Assembly: GCA_963971425.1 (NCBI GenBank)
Contig: OZ020526.1
Location: 19,187,173 to 19,251,172, forward strand
Source of the DNA: Bryoerythrophyllum caledonicum
Taxonomy: Eukaryota; Streptophyta; Bryopsida; Pottiales; Pottiaceae
Direction: 5' to 3'
DNA length: 64,000 bases
A program made the position numbers and the translations under genes. Position 1 is the first letter of the stretch. The number at the start of each line of letters is the position of its first letter. Below the pieces are notes generated by a model. That model made no database searches. It had not been told where the DNA came from and saw only the letters and a list, made by a program, of their open reading frames with translations. Below, piece by piece: positions 11,501 through 22,031 of the stretch.

Positions 11501-14181
11501 ACATGGGACAACAGATTGAGAGGGAGATATTCCAGGTAAAGTTCTAGTGACGTTGAAAGGGCAAGATACTAATCGTCCATTGCCAAATTTTCAGGCTTCT
11601 CAACAGTGCAAGGGAAGGATACTCCATGGAGGTAGATGAATTACAAGTGCGCAAGCGGTTAAGCATTATTTTGACCATGGTTCAAGAGTTACCACTTTTT
11701 CATTTAACTTCCTACTAGAATTCGTTCAAGATAATGTTTCAACCTCGCAAGCATTTGCTGGGGATGTACCTGGGCAGGAGAGAGGGTTCGAGATCTTGTG
11801 CTTGCTGTATACGGGTCGTCTCTGTTGGCCAGCCATCGTTGCCCGCTTGCAAATGCCAGTGACGGCATGCAAGCGTTCCTGCTCACGCTCTTCTTCCTTG
11901 AACGCCTCCTCCACTTCTTGCTCCAGCAGTGCAATCCTCTATTAACATCCCAAAACGCTTCATCTCAATAAACCAACATAAAGTCCAGATATTTTCTGAT
12001 ACTTGAAAAGTCACCCAAAATTTGAGTAGACACTCCTCTTTTTACTACTCTTTCCTCCCTCTACATAGTTATTAGATCAATAGAAGAGCTTGGTGGTCTC
12101 TAAACTCGAGTCAAAAGTAACCGTCCTTGAAAGTGAAGAAAGAGTTTGCATAGACTGCCATGAATATTAGCTGCCGTTCTCTCCTTTAGGCTGATCAGTT
12201 GAGAACTATTTAGAGGTGATTTTAATTGGTCAAAATGTTAGTATCTATTAAAACTTCAGGTGATTTTAGTGTAATACCTGATCGTTGAGCAGCTTGGCAG
12301 CTGCAGCGCTTCCTCGTTCGAGCTTGCGCTCATTGTAGAGCCTTTCGAGCTCAATCTGGCGCGCTCTTTCGCACCGGTTGCTCTCCCGTTGGGCGTCAGC
12401 AGCACGCCAAGCATCGATCTCCTCCTGCTCCGGGCAATTGACAACTGCAGAAGAAGGCCGGTTGGTGCGGTCTTGCAGGATATCAAACCGGGAATGAAGG
12501 TATGTGTCCTTGAAGTCGATGGGAGTTCCCGCAAGCTTGGTGTAAACTTTCTCTCGTGTTGTGTCGTGCGTCACTGGAGGGTTCACCGATTGAGAGCAAC
12601 CTGAAACAGACAACGATGAAGGTCAATTCTAAACAAACTCAAATTATTCGTAATATGTCAAGTTTTTAGTGATTTTTCGTCCATTTTATTTCTGTTACTA
12701 TGTGCGAGTTTTTCATGATTTTTCGTTCATCTTATTTTTTTACCATATGCATGTTTCTCCTGTGGTGGTTTCGGTTTGGCTCCACAATTGTAGCGGCGAG
12801 CAAAGCTGCGCTCAATGCTGGACACACTCTCAACTATCTTTCTTCGCAGCGTTGACGCCGACTCGCCTCTCTCTCTTCGTTCTTTTTGCTCTCGTTCCTT
12901 GAGGACACATTTGTAGGAATTCCCAGAGTGTCAGATGCGAGAAACTTCAACATGTTGTTATTTTCGTTCATAGTTGAGTGAGTGTGAGTGGTTATATGCA
13001 TAACATCAAGGTGTGATACTGCACCTTCTGCATGGCCTCCTCAAATCGCAGGGTGTCCCAGTAGCGGCCCTCCTCCGCCTGCCTCGCCATCAACTCTTCC
13101 TTCGCTGCCTGCAAACCACACAACACACGTTTTATGTTGCAATCATTTGGATGCTGTCAAACTGACTCTGAAGTTTGCAGGAAAGCAGTAGCGCTGATGG
13201 GTGGAGAAGCAATAAATTACCTTGTTGCGCTCGACCAGCTGCGCAGCGTCATGGCTGAGCCCAATGCTCTGGCACGCATTGGCATACTCTTCTTCCAAAC
13301 TGGCAATGCGGCGCCGCTGATCTTTGCTCCAAACCTCCTAAACTCCTTGAATCCAGAGCTCGTGAGCAAATAATATCCGTAGCCATGGTGGAGCGAGGTA
13401 AAACAAAAAAAAGAAACGAAGGGAGTGCCAGGTACCGTATATTCTGATACACGAATCATGGAGACACAGAATGTCCGAAGGCAGAAGAAAATATTATTGA
13501 TACCTTGAGATGGTTGATAAGCATCTTGCTGTCTTTCGTCTTCCGGTCGCGAAACTCTGCAATGCGCTTTGAAGCAAACAGCATCTCCTGAGCTCGCACC
13601 TGTTGCGACAACATCACGACCACCATCTCAGGAATAAATCCCAGTAAACCTAAACATGACCGTTCCTGGGCTAAAACACCATCACCAAAAACTGGAAAAT
13701 GTGACTGATCGACAAGCAAACCTGCGAATAATGCGACTAATCGAGAAACAAACCCTACAAAATGTGACTGATCCACAAACAAACATGCAAAATGGGACTG
13801 ATCGACGAACGAACCTACAAATGCGACTGATCGACAAACCAACCTACCAAATGCGGACTGATCGACAAACAAACTGATCAAGAAAACAAACCTGCAAAAT
13901 GCGGTTGAGGCGCAACTTCTCCTGATACGCGCGCGACTGCGCTTTCAGCTGCTCCGAGGAGACTGGACATGCCCCATGAGCACATCTCTGCCAAGAACAA
14001 TAGAGGCAACGTGAGCTCCGCAAGCACATGCATCACAACCAATTGCGCATTCAAGAGGACGAAGAAGAAGACATCGTACGTCGGGCTGCGGAGGCGGCGA
14101 GAGACACAGCGTTTCCTGCACTCTCCGCTGCAGATACTTGTCCCGCTTCTGCCTCTCGACCTCCAACCTCCCCTTCGACAT
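5501..14181 (-). CDS. CEP295/Ana1-like centriolar protein, 17 exons
   Basis: Exons from the start codon are 14181-14080, 13987-13892, 13599-13504, 13337-13221, 13108-13025, 12897-12744, 12600-12278, 11938-11770, 11276-11016, 10818-9623, 9496-9029, 8945-8274, 8119-7967, 7694-6540, 6403-6156, 6056-5573 and 5518-5501. They sum to 5796 nt (1931 aa) and every junction keeps phase. The N-terminal ~350 residues are charged coiled coil. The stretch EKLRLNRILQVRAQE and the following SLEEEYANACQSIGLSHDAA resemble the conserved N-terminus of CEP295, which acts in centriole-to-centrosome conversion and centriole elongation. A short Cys motif (CSRC) sits in exon 9. The remaining ~1400 residues are Ser/Arg/Lys-rich and probably disordered, with no domain I recognise. 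If exon 8 were read through, a stop occurs near 11726, so two separate genes remain possible. The family call is from remembered similarity and is moderate; the gene structure is firmer. Confidence 0.6.
13690..13895. repeat. Intronic minisatellite built from a splice-donor unit
   Basis: About six diverged copies of a ~30-33-bp unit fill intron 2 of the CEP295-like gene. On the coding (minus) strand each unit reads roughly GCAGGTTTGTTTGTCGATCA followed by gtcgcattt. The unit nearest exon 2 contains the true exon-intron boundary (cag|gtttgt at 13892/13891). The array therefore looks as if it grew by tandem duplication of the donor site. Confidence 0.8.
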
Positions 14182-14873
14182 CTCGTCAGGTTAGGGTTTG
14201 TCGAAGAATCGCAGCATCTTATTTTGAACCCAGAATCGGAAAACCTTATCACACGTCAAGAATGCCCACAACTCAATCGCCACAACCTGAAAAACCTAAG
14301 ACGACGAAGAAGACCAAAAACAGACACTCGCTCACGCCTGAGTTAGTTAGGTTAAGACGCTTACTTAACGAAGCAGTTAACGAAATCGCCTCCGGTTACC
14401 CAATTGTAGTCGACCAGTTGCGTGACGTGATGAGATCCGTGAGCAGTAGTAGTAGTCGTAGAGTTTCTGTCTTTCACTTTCTCCTCCTCACTCCTGCTCA
14501 TCGCCTTTCACTTTGCAACAGTCGCAGTGCAAACTAGTCAAACGCAGTACATACGGGGTCTCGATCTGTCTGCCAATGCGAGCGGCGACAAAATCGCACA
14601 ACTGCCTCCGACGACGCGCCCGAGTCGTCGCACGCCTCCAGTTTCCTACAAATGCCCACGTTGATCGTGCCACTGCTTTCATTCCGCCTGATCACTCCGC
14701 CGCTCCTGCTATTGATCTAGGGTTTCACGTTACAATTTTGATTGTCGTCTTAGATTTGATCTAGGAAGAGAGACTGAGAGAGTGTAGGTTGTTGGAGGTG
14801 AGGATGCAGTTGGGATTTTGTTGATGGTGTGGTAGTAATCTGGTGGAGTTTTTGGAGGAGAGATTGGGGTTGT
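14182..14873. promoter_or_regulatory. Divergent promoter region with telo-box
   Basis: These 692 bp separate the start codons of two genes transcribed away from each other, the CEP295-like gene (minus) and the nucleotidyltransferase gene (plus). TTAGGGTTT, the plant telo-box, lies at 14191-14199, ten bases upstream of the minus-strand ATG, and a related ctagggtttcac lies near 14717. Both 5' UTRs and promoters must fit here. No TATA box stands out. Confidence 0.55.
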
Positions 14874-17800
14874 ATGGGCGATTCTGGGTTGTCTGCGGAG
14901 GGGTTGCAGTCGTTCCGCGCGGCGTTGGCGACGTTGCAGGAGAAGGGCGATGAGTGGTGGGCGCGCGCGGAGGGGCGCGCGGCGCAGCTGATCGCTGCAA
15001 TCCAGCCCAACGCGGCGTCGTACTCCCAGCGCGAGGCCATCCGCAACTACGTCGAAAGCCTCATCAAATCGTCCTGCGCCAATTTAGATGTAAGTTTGCG
15101 GAATGTGTGCCTCCGCCAATTGCTGTTGGTTGTGGAGTGTCTCGTCGTTGAGTAGAGTGGGTTCCTCGCTGCTTGCTTGCAGGTGGTGCGATTTGGGTCT
15201 GTGCCCTTGAAAACGTACCTTCCCGATGGCGACATAGATCTGACCGTTGTGAGCTTGGTTCCGGAGGCGAAGCGGACATGGTTCGAAGACGTGCGCAATG
15301 CGCTGCAGAAAGAGATCGGGAATCCGAACGCGGAATTCCGCGTCACGGATGTGCAGGGCGTGCCGGACGCGGAGGTGAGGAGCTGCTTTGTGAATGTTTT
15401 AATGAAATGCTTGCATTGTTTGGAAGAATTGGTGACGAATGGTGAATTGTGTTTCAGATCAAGCTTCTGAAAATTTATGTGGCCAAGTTGTTGGTGGACG
15501 TTTCGTTCGATCAGCTTGGTGGAGTGTGTACTCTCTGTTTCCTGGAAGAGGTGTGCTCACAATCTATTCATCGTTCAGTGAAGCTTGCTTCGATTTTGCA
15601 TATCGGTCGGTGAATTTGAATGCTTCTGAGCATCTTTCAAACGTTTGTTTTTGCCTTTCGGAGATGTGTTGACACGGTTGTTGATATGGTGAAGGTTGAC
15701 AGATTGATTGGGGACGATCATCTGTTCAAGCGCAGTATCATCCTCGTGAAAGCATGGTGCTATTACGAGAGCCGCTTGTTGGATGCGGCTAACAACCTCA
15801 TGTCAACGTATGCTTTGGAGACGTTAGTGCTCTACATCTTTCACATATTCCATGCATCCATTCGGGGACCCTTGCAGGTGAGGTCTGATCGTTAGAACTA
15901 GTTTTAGCCGCCTTTGAGAATGAAGGAGAGGCCATGTCGTACCATGTAGCTTACTTCCCCCCCCCCCCCCCCCCCCCCTTCAGTTGATATTTTAGAGGCT
16001 GATTTGAAATGATAAAAGAGGTCACAATTCATGGTATCTTTGCCATTAACTTCTTCATGTCAAAAACAATATGCGGTTTTGAACGGTTTTATGGTACAGG
16101 TGCTGTACCTGTTTTTGGAGTTTTTCAGCGGCTTCGACTGGGACAAGTACTGCGTGAGCTTGGCAAGTCCCATCCTGCTCGATTCATTCAAGGAGGACCG
16201 ATTTGAGGATTTCCAGAAGCTTGGTGAGTTTTGCAGATTCTGGATTGAGCAAACCGGATTTGCTTGTCGGCATCCTCAATCATTTGTTCATTGAAAGCAG
16301 GGATGGATTTCTTGCAGCCTTGTCACCTCGGAGGGACGGAGAGGAGCTCCTCTTCACCAAGGCATTCCTTGACGCCTGTGAAAGAGCGTATGGCGGTATG
16401 ATTCCAGTCAACCAACGCTCCAAACCGAGCAAGTTCGCTGTGAAGAGCTTGAACATCATCGACCCTCTGCGAAGCACCAACAATCTCGGCCGGAGTGTCA
16501 ACCAAGGTATGCGTTTCTAGCAAACCGCGTCTTGTTGTTTTTTTCTACGAAAGTTTTTGCTGACAAAGAAGCGTTATCAGGTAACGGCGCTAGGATTCGA
16601 AGGGCGTTTGTTCATGGAGCTCGCACCATGCGACGTATCCTTCACGCTAGTGAGGCGGATATCTCTGCTGAGCTAAACCAGTTCTTCAAGAATTGTACCC
16701 CGAGGAGTAACCAACGGGTCGACGTTGCGATTGCGGTTCCTAGGCTGCCGAAACCAACCAACGATGGAGGTGCCAAGCGAGACGTTGTGAAGGCTGATTC
16801 AAGGAATGGCAATGGCTCTGTTCCAAATGGGTGTCACGTTAAGCAATCAAGCCCAAATCATTGCTCTGATCCCATAGTTTCAGAAACTGTCCCACGGGAG
16901 GCATTGGATTCTAGTTTGGAGTATGGGGGTGGTTCTTCCTTGTGGTCGACAGAATTAGCTTCAGCTGGAGACGTTAATGCCAGTCAATCTGCTGCGAAAC
17001 TGAAAACTGCTGAGGTTGCTTTGAACTCCGACGACTGCCTTACCCAAATCTGTTCTCCATCAGGAATAGACGAACTGTGTTCAGGGATGTTCAATGAGAG
17101 GAATGGTTCTGATCATAAAGCAAGGGGCAAGTTGGAGAGACGGGATTTCTTAGTAGCCAATCTGGACGCGTCAAAGCAAGGTATAATGGCAAGCGGGAGT
17201 TGTACAAATGGCTCAACTTCTCCTAGTAGGGCTGATTCTGAAGAGGAAGAAGAGTGCTCATCTCGATGTAGCTCAAAAGGTGAGATAATTGCTTCCGAGG
17301 CCTCGCCTCCTGGTGAAGAAGGAAGCCTGCCTCTCGGTAAAGAAGGGTTGTTGCCCCTTCCTTGCGGACCAGGTGATAACAGCCTCTAGCTCCCTCACTC
17401 TGGTGCATAACTGATGGTATCAAACGTGTGCACGTATTTTTCTAAACAAATACTGGTTTCATTTTCGTCTGACCTGGTTTGTTCCTTTCTTTCCACAGAG
17501 AACTTTGAAAGCACTAGAAATGATTTGTTACAAGAAAGTCCAGCGGACCAGCATTCAACATCAGATTTCTCTTTCTCGACAGAAGCTCAGACACAGTTAT
17601 ATGGCAAGCAAAAGGCCATCATAGGAAACGATGAGCTTTCTGCACCTCCGGAGGTATATAAGCAGACAGGAAATGGTTGTGAATATTCGGAAGCGAGTTC
17701 GAGCAAGCTGCGCAGTGGTCGGAAAGCGAAGCAAAATGGCTCTCAAAGTAAAGATCCTGATAGTAAATCTAAGCGAGGCTCGGGCAAAGCAAAGGGAGCT

Positions 17801-19907
17801 TGGTCTTTCGACGATGGAAAGGAGAAGGCCTCACATGGCAGAGATGTGGGTCAGGTTAGCAGCTCTCAGCAGTCGCCTCTTCCGTTCCAACATGTACATC
17901 CTCACTTCAAAAACTCTCAGTCTCGTCCTTACCTGAATGCCACTGGACCTGGGAGCTTCCGTCACCCTCTGGTGAACTACCAGTTTGACCCTGGAACTGC
18001 GAGAATGAATGGCTCTAGTCCCCCTCCTCAGTACCTACTATCGTTTTACCCTGCGTATGCTCCCATGGGGATGTTCCCTACAGGTTTTCCGCATCCCATG
18101 TACAGTCCGGGCATGAACATTCACAAGCGAAATTCACCTGCCAAGGGAGATGCAAAAAATCGAACAGGTCCGGATGCTAATGGGTCTCTTGAGGCCACAG
18201 CTGAGAATTCAGGAGAGAGTCCCAGTATCAAAAGCCAATCGAAGCCGAGTGAGCAGGTAAAAGATGGACCATTGCAGCACTTAATAATATTGCAGCACTT
18301 GTTCTAGTATACTTGTTCTTAGATGCTCTGTGACAGTTCTAGTATTGTTTGATCATCCAATGTTCTGGAAATATGTTGTTGAGCTTGGCAGACTCAATAA
18401 ACATGAATTAGGTGCTAATTTGTTGCTTTTACAGATTATGGTCGGGATTGTGGAGAAGTTAGAAGCAGAAGGAGTGATAGCCAGCACGAGTTCGAAACGA
18501 GTTGCTGCGAGGAACACGTACTGTACCGACAACACCTCGGAGTTTCTTACTGGTGACTTAAAGCTCCATCTGCAGTCTTTAAGATACGGACCCCTGTGCG
18601 AATATTCCTGCAGTCCAAGCCTGAATCAGATCATATATCCTCCTTACTATGGTGCTGAACAGAAACATAGCTCCTGGGAAGGTCCTGGTAGACCTGACAC
18701 AGCAATGCGCGCCCAGCTCCTGGCACCCCAGTTCTTTGCGTCTGGCCCTGCTGGCTGGTTGCAGCCATTTCAACCGCAGTCAGGATATTTCCCTTATTTT
18801 CAGCCCTTTTGGGGCACTCGGGGTGTGGAGCTCTCTCCAAGGCCAAGAGGCACAGGGACCTACTTGCCCAACACTGTGAGCATACTGCCCAGGAAACTTA
18901 CGCATGTGTGTTTAATGTCAGTTCATGCCTGCCAAAACATATCTAGATTAGTTTCTCAATGATGCTTTCCAGATTTGGATGACGGTGTTTAGCTTTGATG
19001 TGTTCTAGATATCAGTTGATGCTGTGGGGGCTGTGATCGATTCCTAACTGTTGTGTGTAGCAGCTGAGGCAGGACAACAACAGATCCTCCGGTCGGAGCC
19101 AGAACAGGTCTCAAAACGGATCTGCACAGCAGCAGGAAGACAGGCACCTTCATGAGACGAATGGCCATCATTTTCATGGACCTCACAACAGAGTGATCGA
19201 GAACAGAGCTGGGAAGACCGAAAGAGTTCATCATCCTCCAAAGCAGCAAGACTTCGCAAGAGCTTCCCTGCCCTGTGAGGCACCGGTTGCAAGTCCTGTT
19301 GAAGTACTGCAACCGAGCGAGTTGGTGCTTGAGTCTGTTCCATTGGATGTCAAGGACACTTCTGGCCCGAATGCCATTGCAGTGGTCTCCGAGGAGGAGC
19401 CGGGGATGGCCGATGAGTTTTCGTCTCCTGGAGACGACCTTTTGGATCAAGGCGGAAAGAGAAACTCCCCTCACCTAACACGGAGCGCTAGCGTAGGACA
19501 TTCATATGACTCAGTCAAACCTGAGGAATCGGCCAGCTTGCCCATCACCATCGAGGTGATACCCACGGCTACAACTCAGAGGTATTGCTCTACCTTCTGC
19601 CTTCATGTCTACTTTTCTCGTAGTTGTTCCTCATGTTCAGTTTAAGAAGGTCTGTGTCTACAAGTATGGTACATGGCAACACTGTCCTCTACCTTATCAC
19701 CTTGCAATTGTTCCTCTGAGCAGTTTGAGAAGGTCTTATGATTTGTGTGTTGACAGGGTTGTTCTACCAACGTATCACATGAAAGAGGAAGACTTTCCTC
19801 CGCTTGGGGGACGGCGAGTGAGGCGGGCGGAGAGCATAGGCGGAGGCGGCACGGGCACCTTCGCCAACGTGATTGCCAGCAACCTGGGCAGCTACGTCTC
19901 GTTGTGA
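14874..19907 (+). CDS. Plant nucleotidyltransferase (poly(A)/OAS1-type), 11 exons
   Basis: Exons are 14874-15089, 15183-15374, 15458-15550, 15695-15877, 16100-16223, 16318-16506, 16581-17372, 17499-18256, 18435-18875, 19061-19581 and 19757-19907 (3660 nt, 1219 aa, all phases consistent). Residues ~73-95 hold the catalytic signature of a DNA polymerase beta-like nucleotidyltransferase: RFGSVPLKTYLPDGDIDLT, with the GS helix start and the DxD metal-binding pair. The middle exons (IILVKAWCYYESR, STYALETLVLYIF) match the PAP/OAS1 substrate-binding domain of a plant family of uncharacterised nucleotidyltransferases (At3g51620-like). The substrate is unknown; RNA 3'-end nucleotide addition is the inference. 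The C-terminal ~750 residues are low-complexity and end in a conserved-looking EEDFPPLGGR motif. The ATG at 14874 (MGDSGLS) is preferred to an in-frame ATG at 14829. Confidence 0.88.
15957..15977 (+). repeat. Poly-C tract of 21 bases in intron 4
   Basis: An uninterrupted run of cytosines lies in the intron between exons 4 and 5 of the nucleotidyltransferase gene. Its length may be a sequencing estimate. Confidence 0.9.
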
Positions 19908-20490
19908 GAAGCGCATCATCAGGAGTTAAATCAGCTTATAAATTTATATGAGATTTGTTTGTTCATTTCCTTGGCTTCATACACTGTAAATATTTTCCTT
20001 GATCATGTTTCTTCTCTACCAACTGACCACCAGGGCTTCATTATCTCATTGAAGAAGAGCGTCAAATTGCTGGTACTCATGTCTGGGTAGTAGTAGAAGA
20101 AGCTTGGCGTTTTCCGTTGGTGATATTGCCAGCAAGTTTGGACTTTTGTCATATAACATTGATTTTTTCACACATTTGAGACTTCTTTTTTTCACATTGC
20201 CTTGTTAACCATTGCTTGTTATGTGCTGTAATGATTGCCTAAATTTTCTCCTTGAAATCTACGTGTAGTACAGAAGTTGGTGACATTAGGTTAGTGGTTG
20301 GTCTTGGGTCATCCTACATTACATCTTGAAGGTTCGGGCTGGTGACATTAGGTTAGTGGTTGGTCTTGGGTCATCCTACATTACATCTTGAAGGTTCGGG
20401 CAGGTTCCTCCTGTGTCAAATTATAACATTATTTTTTTTTAATTTACTGCAGATGGACATTACCAAAAGCTTTGTGTGAGTCCAATCTTT
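19908..20490. other. 3' flank of nucleotidyltransferase gene
   Basis: This is the likely 3' UTR and spacer. It contains the 62-bp tandem duplication listed separately and no coding frame. Confidence 0.5.
20279..20401 (+). repeat. Perfect 62-bp tandem duplication
   Basis: Two adjacent copies of a 62-bp unit beginning ggtgacattaggttagtggt (20279-20340 and 20341-20401) are identical over their shared length. This indicates a recent duplication. Confidence 0.95.
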
Positions 20491-20494
20491 TCCT

Positions 20495-21272
20495 CAATCC
20501 GACATTTAATGAAAAAGTTAAAGGGTTTTGAAGTTCAAATAGGGAGAGTGGGCATGTTGGACAACTTCAAAAACTTTTGCTAGGACACTTCATTGAATGT
20601 GAGACTTTCAACAGCAGTGAATAATATTATTTCTTTTCAAACTATCAAAAAAATTCTCTTGTCTTTAGTGAGAATAGCATATTAATCCAAGTCAAACATT
20701 TTTACACATTGTCGTACATTGTTAGGCAAGGTACCAAAAAATCTTCTCCTTTTCCACATAAAACTTTGAGATCTTCATATTTTTTACTTTTTATTTTCCC
20801 AACGGCATCATATGGTGTAAAATTTTTCATTGACCATTTGGATTCTCATTCTAAACATATTGAATTCACAAAAAAATAGAATTGACAATTTCTGAACTTC
20901 CACTCCTTGCAAAAACCTTTGTTTACCTCTAAAACTTGGTGTACTGTACAAGGAACTAATATCATGCTTAACAGGGTGGTAATGAATTTAGACCTTATGT
21001 TGTGCAAAAATTGGACACCAATTGAAGTCAAAGTCTAATGATCCACAAACGCACGGAAGAAAATGAACACTTTTTTCTACTTCAAACATTAGAATCTTTC
21101 AATCCGTGCAGTCAACGTTTATGAAATTTTGTGAGTATGTTACTTTATAAGTCTTAATTGAAATCCTACAATTAAAAATAGAAATGTTTTTCTGGGTTTC
21201 TGCCATACTCATTGCATCAAAACAAGGAGTTTTGACATGTTTTTGGTTTGAAAATGGCTTGGTAATTTAGGG
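20495..21272 (+). mobile_element. R1-family MITE copy, left end degraded
   Basis: The sequence follows the R1 unit from the gagagtgggcatgttgg block (about 20543) through the 3' block near 21080-21115 (caatccgtgcagtcaa) to a worn right tip reading aatttaggga. No TTAA is retained at the tips. Confidence 0.65.
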
Positions 21273-21299
21273 ACTAATGGCAAAAATATTTGCAATGTG

Positions 21300-21530
21300 G
21301 ATATAAAGAGAACCCAAATAACAATACATTTATTTTTCAGTAATAACCAATAGAATCACAATCTCAACCAAGTGATTTCATATTTTTCCGATGAAAATTA
21401 AATTAGTTATGAATTTTCAAAGTGTGCTGCCATGTTTGGCTATTTTAGCCTCTAGTTACCTCCCAATGGCACCAACCAAAAGTTAGGGGTCTTGACCAAT
21501 AGTAAGCCTTAATTTGAATGCGTGGAAATG
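21300..21530 (+). mobile_element. Diverged partial copy of the AGGTAAGCCCC MITE family
   Basis: The interior matches the complete copy at 59503-59862 and the copies at 25128 and 42453. Shared blocks are caagtgatttcatatttttc and the one about ggtcttgaccaatagtaagcc. Both terminal inverted repeats are missing. Confidence 0.6.
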
Positions 21531-21605
21531 GGGCGGATATGGGGTGGAATTGGGACCAAATATAGAGTAATAGTGATAGGAAGGTGGCGGTGATGGACAC
21601 CACTA

Positions 21606-21859
21606 CACTAAACATCGCATTAAGTGTAGTCACACAAATAGTGTAATTACCCTACTACACTATTTGTGAACAATTTCACAATTAGTGTTAGCTACGGCAA
21701 GCTTTTTCATACACTAATTGTGCACAAGTAAAACAAAAAACCCATTTTTACTGCCATACACATATAGTGTAATGTTGTGTCATTACACTAATTGTAATTC
21801 TTACATTTAGTGGAAGGGTTCGTATTTAGTGTAGACGACACTAAAAGCGATGTTTAGTG
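21606..21859. mobile_element. 254-bp MITE with CACTAAACATCGC tips and TA flanks
   Basis: The left tip CACTAAACATCGC and right tip GCGATGTTTAGTG are exact inverted repeats flanked by TA on both sides (21604-21605, 21860-21861). The interior is made of further short palindromic ACACTA/TAGTGT motifs. It is non-coding. The CACTA letters recall CACTA elements, but the TA duplication argues for a Tc1/mariner-type origin. Confidence 0.8.
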
Positions 21860-22031
21860 TACCTTAATTGCAGGTGACCATGACACATTCGTGCTGCCAC
21901 ATTGCAGCACGGGAGTAGTTACTGCAAGGGTCTCATTGGTTTCACGGCCAGACATGGATTTGACCACCAACGTCATTTCTCTTTTGACCAATTTTTCTAT
22001 TTGCGCTACCATGTGAATTTGTACATATTGG

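Noticed and set aside
13656..13877. A plus-strand frame encoding repeated TDRQTN-type peptides.
   Set aside because: It is the translation of the intronic minisatellite on the wrong strand.
15957..15977. Poly-C tract as an i-motif or recombination signal.
   Set aside because: Nothing else around it supports a function, and homopolymer length is prone to sequencing error; it is listed only as a repeat.
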